Assembly (NCBI GenBank): GCA_030917985.1
Contig: JAUPTR010000104.1
Location: 1-8,544 of the forward strand
Direction of reading: 5' to 3'
DNA: 8,544 nucleotides
DNA from: Pseudomonadota bacterium
GTDB taxonomy: Bacteria > Pseudomonadota > Gammaproteobacteria > Burkholderiales > SCOH01
Shown: piece by piece, positions 1 to 6,801 of the stretch
Numbering within the stretch: position 1 is the stretch's first letter
Layout of the letters: the number at the start of each line of letters is the position of its first letter
Notes under the pieces: generated by a model
What the model saw: the letters and a program-made list of their open reading frames with translations, nothing else
The model's database searches: none
Told to the model about the DNA's origin: nothing
Program-made: the position numbers and the translations under genes

Positions 1-718
1 GATAACAAGCAAAACTGGCATACGCCAGAACCGGGAAAACCAGCAGGAATAGAGGCAGAAACGCAATCGACAGGCTCACGCCCAGACAAACCATTGCTCC
101 CCAAAGCAGCATGAAAATGGGGTTGCGCAGACTGGCACGCACACTCAGCACAATCGCCTGCGCCAGCGTACAACGTCTTTCCAGCAGCAAAGGCACGGAA
201 AACGTTGCTACCGCCAGCATGATTGCCGCGGGCACTGCGCCCATCAAGGCGCTAAACAGGAAAAATGCCGGCGCCTCGCCGGAGAAACCGAACCGGGGCA
301 GAAAACGCACCGGCTCACTGGCAAAATACAGGCCATAAAGAATCCCGGCGTCGGTCACCCAAATCAACCACAAAAAGGCTGCCAGCGCTGATAGTACCCA
401 CAGCCCCGGAGCAGCAACAAATCCCTTCCAGGCGTCGGCCAGACTTGGCGGCTGCCCTTGCTCCAGTTTTATCGCCAAAGCCATCAGCCCTGCCGAAGCC
501 ACGGCGCCGACCAGCATGAAACCACTGATCAACGCATAAAGCATTGGCAGCGCACCCAGCCACACCACAACCCCCATCTGGACGATGCCGATCAGCAGCA
601 GCAACAGAGAGTAGGCAATAGCCGCACCGCGACTGGCAGCAAACAGGCGATAGCCCTGTCGCAGGCAAGTGGCAATATCCTCAATCTGCAGTTTTTGGGG
701 CACGAGTGGCGACGACAC
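1..718 (-). CDS. DUF2189-like multi-pass membrane protein (3' end outside window)
   Basis: A minus-strand frame open from a GTG at 718-716 to the left edge gives 239 residues with no stop, so the C-terminus is missing. A strong ribosome binding site (AAGGAG, complement of 724-729) lies 5 nt before the GTG, which fixes this unusual start. The protein is very hydrophobic, with likely membrane segments at about residues 31-53, 56-83, 103-131, 151-178 and 201-234. The segment near residues 173-200 (FSVPLLLERR...SVRASLRNP) matches what I remember of the DUF2189 integral membrane family, where a V-P-LL-D/E-R motif is followed by S-RA-NP. The function of this family is unknown. The gene follows polA in the same direction after 111 bp and may share its transcript. 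Coding potential is clear; the family assignment is from memory of the motif. Confidence 0.78.
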   Translation of the reverse strand, partial: MSSPLVPQKLQIEDIATCLRQGYRLFAASRGAAIAYSLLLLLIGIVQMGVVVWLGALPMLYALISGFMLVGAVASAGLMALAIKLEQGQPPSLADAWKGFVAAPGLWVLSALAAFLWLIWVTDAGILYGLYFASEPVRFLPRFGFSGEAPAFFLFSALMGAVPAAIMLAVATFSVPLLLERRCTLAQAIVLSVRASLRNPIFMLLWGAMVCLGVSLSIAFLPLFLLVFPVLAYASFACY

Positions 719-723
719 GATTT

Positions 724-729
724 CTCCTT
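724..729 (-). promoter_or_regulatory. Shine-Dalgarno site of the DUF2189-like gene
   Basis: AAGGAG on the minus strand sits 5 nt before the GTG at 718-716. It decides the start: the upstream part of the frame offers no comparable site, and a search limited to ATG starts would miss the true N-terminus. Confidence 0.75.
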
Positions 730-829
730 GCGGGCAAGCGATCATCTTGTGATAAATGGCAGCCGGCGACGATGATGGCGATCAAGCATCAACCAACAAG
801 CACAACACAACGCAGCAAACCCGGCATGA

Positions 830-3574
830 TCAATGCGCTTCTTCCCAGTTCAGCCCCACCCCGGCCTCCGCAACCAGCGGGACTTTCAGGGCGGCAACAT
901 TGGCCATTTTCTGCAACAGCCCGGTTTTGACTGCGTCTACCTCGGCATCCGGCACTTCCAGCACCAGTTCGTCGTGCACCTGCATGATGATGCGGGTGCC
1001 GAGCTTTTCCGTTTCGATCCAGTCTTGCACCGCTACCATCGCCAGCTTGATCAGGTCGGCAGCGGTACCTTGCATCGGCGCATTAATCGCGGCACGTTCG
1101 GCAACGGCGCGGCGCATCGCTTGTGATGAATGGATTTCCGCCAGCCACAGACGACGGCCGAATACGGTTTCGACGTAGCCTTGTTGCTTGGCCAGTTCGC
1201 GGGTGCACTGCATATAGGCGGCCACACCGGGATAACGGGCAAAGTAGCGGTCGATGTAGCTCTGCGCCGCGCTGCGTTCGATTTCCAGCTGGCTGGCAAG
1301 GCCAAACGCCGACATGCCGTAGATCAGGCCAAAGTTGATGGTTTTGGCGTAACGCCGCTGTTCGCTGCTGACATCAGCTGGGGCCACACCAAACACCTCG
1401 GCGGCGGTGGCGCGGTGGATATCCTCGCCATCACTAAAGGCCTTGAGCAGGTTTTCGTCGCCGGAGATGTGCGCCATGATGCGTAGCTCGATCTGCGAAT
1501 AATCGGCCGAAATCAGCTTGTGGCCGGGCGCGGCAATAAATGCCTCGCGGATGCGCCGACCTTCGGTCGTGCGCACGGGGATGTTCTGCAGATTCGGATC
1601 GCTACTGGCCAAGCGGCCGGTGATCGCCACCGCTTGCGCATAGTTGGTATGCACCCGACCCGTGGCGGGGTTGACCATCAGCGGCAGTTTGTCGGTGTAG
1701 GTAGATTTGAGCTTGGCCATGCTGCGGTATTCCAGCAAGGCTTTCGGCAACGGGTAATCTTCGGCCAGCTTTTCCAGCACATCCTCATCGGTCGATGGCG
1801 CGCCTTTCGGGGTTTTTTTCACCACCGGCAATTGCAGTTTCTCGAACAGGATTTCGCCGATCTGCTTCGGTGAGCTCAGATTAAACGGCTGGCCGGCCAG
1901 CAAATGCGCTTTCTGCTCCAGCTCCAGCATTTTCTGCCCCAGCTCGTGGCTTTGCTGCTGCAACTTTTGGCTATCGATCAACACACCATGGCGTTCGATC
2001 TTGAACAACACCTCGCGGCTGGGCATTTCGATCTGGCTGTAGATGAAATCCAGCTTGGCATCGGCCGCCACCTGCGGGTAAAGCGTTTGATGCAGGCGCA
2101 GGGTGATGTCGGCATCTTCGGCGCTGTAGTCGGTAGCGGTCTGCACGTCGACTTCGTCAAAACCGATCTGCTTGGCGCCTTTGCCACACACCTGCTCGTA
2201 GCTGATGGTGGTCACACCCAAGTGGCGCTGCGCCAGATCGTCCATATTGTGGGTTTTGTGGCTTTCCAGCACGTAGGACTGCAGCAGTGTGTCGTGGGCA
2301 ATGCCGGCCAGGGCGATGCCGTGGTTGGCAAACACGTGCTGGTCGTATTTGAGGTTTTGCCCGAGCTTGAGCTTGGCCGGATTTTCCAGCCATGGCTTGA
2401 GTTTCGCCAGCGTCTCGTCAAAATCCAGCTGCTGCGGCGCGCCGGGCGCGCGATGTGCCAGCGGCAAATACGCAGCCTGATTGGCTGAGACACTGAAGCT
2501 GATGCCAACGATTTTTGCCTGCAATGGATCAAGACTGGTGGTTTCGGTATCGACCGCAGCAATCCCGGCAGCATCCAGCTTGGCCAGCCACTCGTCCAGC
2601 TGCGCGCTGGTGAGAATGGTCACATATTGCCGCTCGGCCACAGCCCCAAAATCAAACCCGCCCTGCACGCCGCTCTGGGATTGGCTTGCAGCCTGACTGG
2701 AAGCCGCACTGGTATTGGCCTGCAGGCCAGCGCCCTGAATCTCGCGCAACCAGGTCTTGAATTCAAAGCGCTCGAACAATTCGGCCAGCTTGGCATTGTC
2801 TTGCGGCAACGGCGCCAGATCGGCCGGGCCAACCTCCAGCGGCACATCACATTTAATCGTCACTAACTGGCGTGCCATCGGCAGCCATGGCAGCGTATCG
2901 CGCAAGTTTTGCCCGACCACGCCGCCGATTTTGTCAGCGCAAGCGATGATGTTGTCGAGCGAATCGTATTCGGTGAGCCATTTGACTGCGGTTTTCGGCC
3001 CGACCTTGGGCACACCCGGCACGTTGTCCACGCTGTCACCGATCAGACTCAGATAATCCACAATGCGGCTCGGCGGCACGCCGAATTTGCCCAGCACCCC
3101 GGCTTCGTCCAGCAGCTCGTTGCTCATGGTATTGACCAGCGATACATGCGCATTCACCAGTTGCGCCATGTCCTTGTCACCGGTAGAAATCACGGTGCGG
3201 ATGCCCTGGCGCCACGCCTGCTCGGCCAAAGTGCCGATCACATCATCAGCTTCCACGCCGTCTATGATGAGAAGTGGATAACCTTCGGCGCGCACGGCAG
3301 CGTGCACCGGTTCGATCTGTTGCCGCAGGTCATCCGGCATCGGCGGACGATTGGCCTTGTAGTCGGCATACCAGTCATCGCGGAAGGTTTTGCCCTTGGC
3401 GTCGAACACCACGGCACAATAATCGGAGGGCTGTTCTTTTTTGAGCCGCCGCAGCATATTGATGATGCCGTAGAGCGCGCCAGACGGGTGGCCATCGCGG
3501 GTGCGCAAGTCGGGCATGCCGTGAAAGGCACGATAAAGGTAGGACGAACCATCAACCAGCAGTAGCGTTTTCAT
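830..3574 (-). CDS. polA: DNA polymerase I (5' nuclease, proofreading exonuclease and polymerase)
   Basis: A 914-residue protein, close to the 928 of E. coli Pol I. It fills gaps and removes RNA primers in replication and repair. The N-terminal 5' nuclease (about 1-280) shows LLLVDGSS with D8, VVFDAKGKTFR with D58, EADD near 108-111, TGDKD at 131-135 and a helix-hairpin-helix region at 178-196. A Q/S-rich linker (about 281-312) follows. The 3'-5' exonuclease (about 315-505) keeps all three acidic motifs: VDTET at 341-345, NLKYD at 407-411 and YSAEDAD at 483-489, so proofreading is probably active. The polymerase part has motif A DYSQIELRIMAH at 691-702, motif B RRYAKTINFGLIYG at 740-753 and motif C QVHDE at 865-869. 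The frame is open 38 codons further upstream, but MKTLLLVDGSS is the family's normal start. No clear Shine-Dalgarno sequence precedes it. It is divergent from the LOG-family gene. Confidence 0.98.
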   Translation of the reverse strand: MKTLLLVDGSSYLYRAFHGMPDLRTRDGHPSGALYGIINMLRRLKKEQPSDYCAVVFDAKGKTFRDDWYADYKANRPPMPDDLRQQIEPVHAAVRAEGYPLLIIDGVEADDVIGTLAEQAWRQGIRTVISTGDKDMAQLVNAHVSLVNTMSNELLDEAGVLGKFGVPPSRIVDYLSLIGDSVDNVPGVPKVGPKTAVKWLTEYDSLDNIIACADKIGGVVGQNLRDTLPWLPMARQLVTIKCDVPLEVGPADLAPLPQDNAKLAELFERFEFKTWLREIQGAGLQANTSAASSQAASQSQSGVQGGFDFGAVAERQYVTILTSAQLDEWLAKLDAAGIAAVDTETTSLDPLQAKIVGISFSVSANQAAYLPLAHRAPGAPQQLDFDETLAKLKPWLENPAKLKLGQNLKYDQHVFANHGIALAGIAHDTLLQSYVLESHKTHNMDDLAQRHLGVTTISYEQVCGKGAKQIGFDEVDVQTATDYSAEDADITLRLHQTLYPQVAADAKLDFIYSQIEMPSREVLFKIERHGVLIDSQKLQQQSHELGQKMLELEQKAHLLAGQPFNLSSPKQIGEILFEKLQLPVVKKTPKGAPSTDEDVLEKLAEDYPLPKALLEYRSMAKLKSTYTDKLPLMVNPATGRVHTNYAQAVAITGRLASSDPNLQNIPVRTTEGRRIREAFIAAPGHKLISADYSQIELRIMAHISGDENLLKAFSDGEDIHRATAAEVFGVAPADVSSEQRRYAKTINFGLIYGMSAFGLASQLEIERSAAQSYIDRYFARYPGVAAYMQCTRELAKQQGYVETVFGRRLWLAEIHSSQAMRRAVAERAAINAPMQGTAADLIKLAMVAVQDWIETEKLGTRIIMQVHDELVLEVPDAEVDAVKTGLLQKMANVAALKVPLVAEAGVGLNWEEAH

Positions 3575-3641
3575 AACAATATGGGGACTGAGCCGGAGTG
3601 CGGCCAGCAGACCTCTCGATAACAAAGAAGGTGACAAGAAT
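3575..3641. promoter_or_regulatory. Divergent promoter region between polA and the LOG-family gene
   Basis: These 67 bp separate the polA start from the divergent plus-strand gene, so both promoters should lie here or extend into the gene ends. I see no convincing -35/-10 pair on either strand. The only clear signal is GAAGGTGA at 3627-3634, a ribosome binding site 7 nt before the ATG at 3642. The regulatory role is inferred from gene orientation. Confidence 0.45.
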
Positions 3642-4370
3642 ATGAATTCGAAAGACAAACTACCCAAGATCGTAGACCCGGGCGTCATCGCACGTTCGTT
3701 TCAGGCGCGGGAATCCTGGCGGGTGTTCGAGATCATGGCCGAATTTGTCGAATCAACCGAACGTCTGCAGCAGATTCAGCCGGCAGTGAGCATTTTCGGC
3801 AGCGCCCGCACCGCGCGCGACCACCCATATTACAAGCTCACCGAAGAAATCGCACGCCTGCTGTCGGATGCCGGCTTTGCAGTGATTTCCGGCGGTGGCC
3901 CGGGCATCATGGAGGCTGCAAACAAGGGGGCGTTTTACGGCAAATCGCCGTCGATCGGCCTGAACATCCAGCTGCCGCATGAGCAGAATACCAATCATTA
4001 CCAGGACATCAGCCAGACCTTCCGCCACTTTTTTGCGCGCAAGGTGATGTTTGTCAAACATGCCACCGCCTATGTGGTGATGCCGGGCGGATTTGGCACG
4101 CTGGACGAGCTTTCTGAAGCGCTGACGTTGATCCAGACCGGCAAATCCCGGAAGATGCCGATTATTCTGGTGTGCAGCCAATTCTGGGCCGGCATCGTCG
4201 ACTGGTTCCGCGAGACGCTGGCAAAAGAAGGCATGATTGACCCGGACGACATGAACCTGATCCAGGTGATCGACGAACCGAAAGCGGTGGTCGACGCCAT
4301 TTTCAAATTCTACGAAACCCGCGGCTTCGAACTGTCGCCAACCGAGCGCGAAATGCAGTTCAGCCTGTAA
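3642..4370 (+). CDS. LOG/TIGR00730-family Rossmann-fold protein (putative nucleoside-5'-monophosphate phosphoribohydrolase)
   Basis: A 242-residue cytosolic protein. The family signature is complete: SIFGSAR near 50-56, SGGGPGIMEAANKGAF at 83-98, FFARKVMFVKHA at 130-141 and the nucleotide-binding loop PGGFGTLDELSEALTLIQTGK starting at 148. Proteins of this family cleave the N-glycosidic bond of nucleoside monophosphates. Plant LOG enzymes release active cytokinins, and the bacterial PpnN type hydrolyses purine nucleotides, so the likely reaction here is NMP to free base plus ribose 5-phosphate. The substrate cannot be read from the sequence. Older annotation as lysine decarboxylase is a known misnomer. 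The start is supported by GAAGGTGA 7 nt upstream. The stop codon overlaps the first possible ATG of the DUF2782 gene (TAATG), so the two are probably co-transcribed. Confidence 0.92.
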   Translation: MNSKDKLPKIVDPGVIARSFQARESWRVFEIMAEFVESTERLQQIQPAVSIFGSARTARDHPYYKLTEEIARLLSDAGFAVISGGGPGIMEAANKGAFYGKSPSIGLNIQLPHEQNTNHYQDISQTFRHFFARKVMFVKHATAYVVMPGGFGTLDELSEALTLIQTGKSRKMPIILVCSQFWAGIVDWFRETLAKEGMIDPDDMNLIQVIDEPKAVVDAIFKFYETRGFELSPTEREMQFSL

Positions 4371-4384
4371 TGAAAGAGACTTTG

Positions 4385-4729
4385 ATGCGCCATTCACTGC
4401 TGCTGTGCGCCGGCCTGCTGGCCGCCCTGCCGGCCTTTGCCGAAGACACGCCCGACTCGGTTCGCGTGCCGCCACCACCGCCGATCAGCGGGCCGGATGC
4501 GGCCGCAGCAGAGGAAAGCAATCTGGAGCCGCAGATTTCGATTATCGAAAAAGACGGCGAGGAAATTCAGGAATACCGCATCAACGGCAAGTTATACAAA
4601 ATCACGGTCAAGCCCAAGGTTGGCCCCGAATATCACCTGATCGACGATGATGGTAGCGGTGCCATGAAACGCACGGACAATATGGGCCCGAACATCAAGG
4701 TACCGCAGTGGGTGATCAAGAAATGGTAA
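4385..4729 (+). CDS. DUF2782 family small exported protein
   Basis: From the ATG at 4385 this is a 114-residue protein. The first 19 residues form a classic signal peptide (MRHSLLLCAGLLAALPAFA, then E), so the mature form is probably periplasmic. After a proline run at 29-33 and an acidic stretch comes the domain at about 48-114: PQISIIEKDGEEIQEYRINGK followed by VKPKVGPEYHLIDDDG and ending VPQWVIKKW. This agrees with the DUF2782 pattern of E-YR-NG-LY, V-P-GP-Y-L-D-DG and a terminal PQW-W. No function is known. An in-frame ATG at 4370 overlaps the previous stop (TAATG) and would add five residues (MKETL), but 4385 gives the cleaner signal peptide and has an AAAGAG sequence just upstream. DUF2782 genes often sit beside polA and thrB in beta- and gammaproteobacteria, as here. 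Confidence 0.85.
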   Translation: MRHSLLLCAGLLAALPAFAEDTPDSVRVPPPPPISGPDAAAAEESNLEPQISIIEKDGEEIQEYRINGKLYKITVKPKVGPEYHLIDDDGSGAMKRTDNMGPNIKVPQWVIKKW

Positions 4730-4731
4730 GC

Positions 4732-4755
4732 GATTGTGTGATTGCGTGATTGCAA
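4732..4755 (+). repeat. Three tandem copies of a GATTGNGT-like octamer
   Basis: GATTGTGT, GATTGCGT and GATTGCAA follow each other without a gap, starting 3 bp after the DUF2782 stop codon. The third copy is degenerate at its end. No role is apparent; it may be replication slippage. Confidence 0.6.
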
Positions 4756-4833
4756 CTCGCCAAGCGGGGGTAAAGCCCCTAAAATTGTCGCTGTTACGCC
4801 AAGAGGTTCTGTTGACGCAAGTTTCACGACTGC

Positions 4834-4934
4834 GTTTGACGCAATTCGGGATACAAAACAAGGAGTAAAGCGCGCCGTGCAGTGATCTGCACAAGCGGTT
4901 TACGACACGGTTTGGTGCCCGAAGTGCGTCAAAC
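4834..4934. repeat. Left internal palindrome of the 268-bp element
   Basis: Arms 4834-4850 and 4918-4934 pair at 16 of 17 positions. Further in, 4865-4873 pairs with 4895-4903 at 8 of 9. The tip is a perfect 6-bp stem, GTGCAG (4877-4882) with CTGCAC (4887-4892), around a TGAT loop. Between these blocks the pairing is imperfect but stays in register, with repeated A-G oppositions. Confidence 0.7.
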
Positions 4935-4941
4935 CCTTCGG

Positions 4942-5041
4942 GCTGGCAGGTAAAAACGCCATCCACTGCGTTACGCTCCTTGAAAATAATCCATTGTTAT
5001 CAGCGTCGCGTGCCTTGCGGCTGGCGTTTTTACCTGCCAGC
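4942..5041. repeat. Right internal palindrome of the 268-bp element
   Basis: Arms 4942-4961 and 5022-5041 are a perfect 20-bp inverted repeat (outer part GCTGGCAGGTAAAAACGCC). Nearer the centre ACGCT (4973-4977) pairs with AGCGT (5002-5006) below an A/T-rich loop. This is the strongest single stem in the window. Confidence 0.8.
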
Positions 5042-5083
5042 GCAGCCGCGAAACTTACGTCAACAGAACCTAGACCTAACTCC

Positions 5084-6028
5084 ATGTCCGTATTTACTAC
5101 TGTCACGCCGGACGAGATGTCCGCCCGCCTGAAACATTACTCGATCGGTTCACTGGTTGAGCTCAAGGGCATCCTCGCCGGCATCGAGAATACCAATTAT
5201 TTTCTCACCACCTCGCATGGCCGTTATGTATTGACGCTGTTCGAACGCCTGACGATGCAGGAACTGCCGTTCTACATCAACCTGATGTCGCATCTGGCGC
5301 GTCACGGCATTGCCTGCCCGGCGCCAATCGCCAACCTGCGCAACGAACTGCTGACCGAACTCAACGGCAAGCCCTCGGTAATCGCCACCCGTCTGGCAGG
5401 TGAATCGGTGATGGAGCCGAACGCCAACCACTGCGCACAAATCGGTGAAATCCTCGCCGAAATGCACCTGGCCGGCCAGACCTACGAAGGCCGCATGAAA
5501 AACCTGCGTGGCCCGGAATGGTGGACATCCACAGCGCCGGAGGTCTATCCGTTCATGGCACCGGCTGATGCCGAGCTGCTACGCAACGAAGTGCATTTCC
5601 AGTCACAGCACCGTTTTGACAAGCTACCCGTGGGCGCCATCCATGCCGACCTGTTCCGCGACAACGTGTTGTTCGACGGTGAGCGCGTGGGCGGTTTGAT
5701 CGACTTCTACTTTGCCTGCAACGACGTGTTGCTGTACGACGTGGCGATTACCCTTAACGACTGGTGCGTGCAGGATAACGGCGACATCGACCCGGTGCGG
5801 GCCCACGCCATGCTGCAGGCCTACAACGCGGTGCGTCCGTTCAGCGATGCGGAGGCCAATGCCTGGGGCGTGATGCTGCGTGCTGCCGCTCTACGCTTCT
5901 GGACCTCGCGCCTGTACGATCTGCACAAGCCGCGCCCGGCGGAAATGAACAAGCCGAAAGATCCGGCCCACTTTCAGCGCGTGCTGCAACACCACATTGC
6001 GCGCGATCCAAAAACCCTGTGGATATGA
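5084..6028 (+). CDS. thrB: Homoserine kinase, aminoglycoside-phosphotransferase type
   Basis: A 314-residue cytosolic enzyme that phosphorylates L-homoserine with ATP to O-phosphohomoserine, the step before threonine synthase. The start MSVFTTVTPDEM and the following SIGSLVELKGILAGIENTNYFL (20-41) are typical of the pseudomonad/betaproteobacterial ThrB, which belongs to the choline kinase/APH fold and is unrelated to E. coli ThrB of the GHMP family. The catalytic loop is IHADLFRDNVLF at 186-197, with D189 and N194. The metal-binding aspartate is D207 in LIDFYFACND. The C-terminal half has the family's NDWC (225-228) and RFWTSRLYDLH (271-281) stretches. The frame is open 30 codons further upstream into the repeat element, but homology starts at 5084. 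No good ribosome binding site is visible, and the 268-bp element ends 12 bp upstream. The sigma-factor gene begins 10 bp after its stop. Confidence 0.96.
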   Translation: MSVFTTVTPDEMSARLKHYSIGSLVELKGILAGIENTNYFLTTSHGRYVLTLFERLTMQELPFYINLMSHLARHGIACPAPIANLRNELLTELNGKPSVIATRLAGESVMEPNANHCAQIGEILAEMHLAGQTYEGRMKNLRGPEWWTSTAPEVYPFMAPADAELLRNEVHFQSQHRFDKLPVGAIHADLFRDNVLFDGERVGGLIDFYFACNDVLLYDVAITLNDWCVQDNGDIDPVRAHAMLQAYNAVRPFSDAEANAWGVMLRAAALRFWTSRLYDLHKPRPAEMNKPKDPAHFQRVLQHHIARDPKTLWI

Positions 6029-6038
6029 TTCCCGCCCC

Positions 6039-6614
6039 ATGACACTGGATCACGCAGCACTGGCGCAACATCGCCCCTACCTGCTGCGTTATGCCCTGCA
6101 GCAGTTGCGTGATGAAGGCCAGGCCGAAGACGTGGTACAGGAAACGCTGCTGGCCGCCCTGCAGGGCAATTTCTCCGGCCAGTCATCGCTGCGTACCTGG
6201 CTCACCAGCATTCTCAAACACAAAATCATCGACCTGATCCGCAGGCAAAGCCGCGAAGCGCCATTGCCCGGTGCAACGGATAGCGACGACGACACGCTCG
6301 ACGACTTCGACGCGCTGTTCGACCGGCGCGGCCACTGGACCAGCGAAGACACGCCGCAAGCCTGGCAACAGCCCAACGCCGCGCTCGAATCAAAGCAGTT
6401 CTGGAAAGTGTATGAGGCCTGCGCACAATTAATGCCGCAACGACTGGCGCTGGTGTTCTCGATGCGTGAAGTGATGGATATGGATATCGACGAAATCTGT
6501 AAGAGTTTGTCGATCAGCGCGACTAATTGTTCGGTGATTCTTTACCGGGCACGCATGAGCCTGCGTCTGTGCCTGGACAAGAACTGGTTCGGCAACCCCG
6601 AGAAAGTTGGCTGA
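6039..6614 (+). CDS. ECF-type sigma-70 family RNA polymerase sigma factor
   Basis: A 191-residue protein with the two-domain ECF layout. Region 2 is at about 9-72 (AEDVVQETLLAAL at 29-41, then SLRTWLTSILKHKIIDLIRRQSR at 50-72 for -10 recognition). Region 4 is at about 118-182 (MPQRLALVFSMREVMDMDIDEICKSLSISATNCSVILYRARMSLRLCLDKNWF). A long acidic linker (about 80-117) joins them. The final DKNWF resembles the betaproteobacterial TIGR02943 group as I remember it. It presumably directs transcription of the modified-peptide operon downstream, and the next gene encodes its anti-sigma factor. The ATG at 6039 fits domain homology but lacks a Shine-Dalgarno site. A TTG at 5997 inside thrB is the only sensible alternative. 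The 10-bp spacing suggests translational coupling to thrB or a promoter within it. Confidence 0.93.
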   Translation: MTLDHAALAQHRPYLLRYALQQLRDEGQAEDVVQETLLAALQGNFSGQSSLRTWLTSILKHKIIDLIRRQSREAPLPGATDSDDDTLDDFDALFDRRGHWTSEDTPQAWQQPNAALESKQFWKVYEACAQLMPQRLALVFSMREVMDMDIDEICKSLSISATNCSVILYRARMSLRLCLDKNWFGNPEKVG

Positions 6615-6615
6615 C

Positions 6616-6801
6616 ATGCTGGCCTGCAAACAAGCAACACAACTGGCTTCGGCGGCACTCGACCGCAAGCTCAGCGTCGCCGAGCAGATCCAGCTGCGTC
6701 TGCATCTGGCCATGTGTAGCGGTTGCCGCAACTTCAGCCGTCAAATCAACCTGCTGCGCCAGATCAGCCAGCGCCGCGCCGAACACAACGACGACGCATA
6801 A
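6616..6801 (+). CDS. Small zinc-finger (zf-HC2-type) anti-sigma factor
   Basis: A 61-residue protein starting 1 nt after the sigma gene's stop, with GAGAAAG 9 nt upstream. It shows the zf-HC2 pattern: C4 near the start, then H30-x3-C34-x2-C37 in LHLAMCSGCRNF, which together would bind one zinc ion. Proteins of this kind hold their ECF sigma factor inactive and release it when the zinc site is oxidised or exchanges metal. There is no transmembrane segment and no sensor domain after the finger, so it must act in the cytosol and sense the signal itself or through a partner. A TTG at 6607 could add three residues. The role as partner of the preceding sigma factor is inferred from adjacency and fold. 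Confidence 0.86.
   Translation: MLACKQATQLASAALDRKLSVAEQIQLRLHLAMCSGCRNFSRQINLLRQISQRRAEHNDDA

Larger units (their letters stand above)
4804..5071. repeat. 268-bp nested inverted-repeat element (MITE-like or structured RNA)
   Basis: The ends are inverted repeats. 4804-4833 pairs with 5042-5071 at 27 of 30 positions, and the outermost 22 bp have one mismatch. Inside lie two further palindromes, 4834-4934 and 4942-5041, so the whole folds as a three-way junction with almost no unpaired linker. It contains no plausible ORF. The outer ends begin AGGTTCT and finish AGAACCT. The flanking dinucleotide AG appears on both sides, a possible but weak 2-bp target duplication. A non-autonomous mobile element (MITE-like) is the most likely reading; a structured RNA or a regulatory leader of thrB is the alternative. 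It matches no family I can name. All three mismatches in the outer stem are A-C on the plus strand, which would be G-U pairs in a minus-strand transcript. Confidence 0.7.
4730..5083. other. 354-bp intergenic region holding tandem octamers and a structured repeat element
   Basis: No gene is supported here. From left to right it holds three tandem octamers (4732-4755), a weak G/C hairpin (4766-4780) and the 268-bp nested inverted-repeat element (4804-5071). A final 12 bp leads to the thrB ATG. The thrB frame is open through the last 90 bp, but that stretch is element sequence and not a credible N-terminus. Confidence 0.8.

Noticed and set aside
315..668. Minus-strand open frame of 117 codons within the DUF2189-like gene
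   Set aside because: Same strand but a different frame from the membrane protein; Cys/Arg/Gly-rich composition typical of a shifted frame.
719..829. Terminator or promoter between polA and the DUF2189-like gene
   Set aside because: Only a weak 5-bp TGATG/CATCA stem and no T-run or matching -35/-10 pair were seen; only the ribosome binding site is convincing.
1904..2488. Long plus-strand open frame (194 codons) opposite polA
   Set aside because: A mirror of the polA reading frame in GC-rich DNA; the translation resembles no family and polA is clearly coding.
2909..3565. Plus-strand open frame of 218 codons opposite the polA 5' nuclease region
   Set aside because: An antisense shadow of polA; His/Val-rich, without recognisable domains or a ribosome binding site.
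3575..3688. Extension of polA by 38 codons upstream of 3574
   Set aside because: The extra residues overlap the divergent LOG-family gene and have no family match; MKTLLLVDGSS is the standard Pol I start.
3753..4478. Minus-strand open frame of 241 codons opposite the LOG-family gene
   Set aside because: Antisense to a well-supported gene and crossing into the DUF2782 gene; no recognisable motif.
4766..4780. Possible rho-independent terminator (GGGG-TAAAG-CCCC hairpin)
   Set aside because: The stem is only 4-5 bp and is followed by AAAA on the plus strand, with no T-tract in either direction.
4994..5083. N-terminal extension of thrB by 30 codons
   Set aside because: It is translated from the inverted-repeat element and its flank, not from conserved ThrB sequence; homology begins at 5084.
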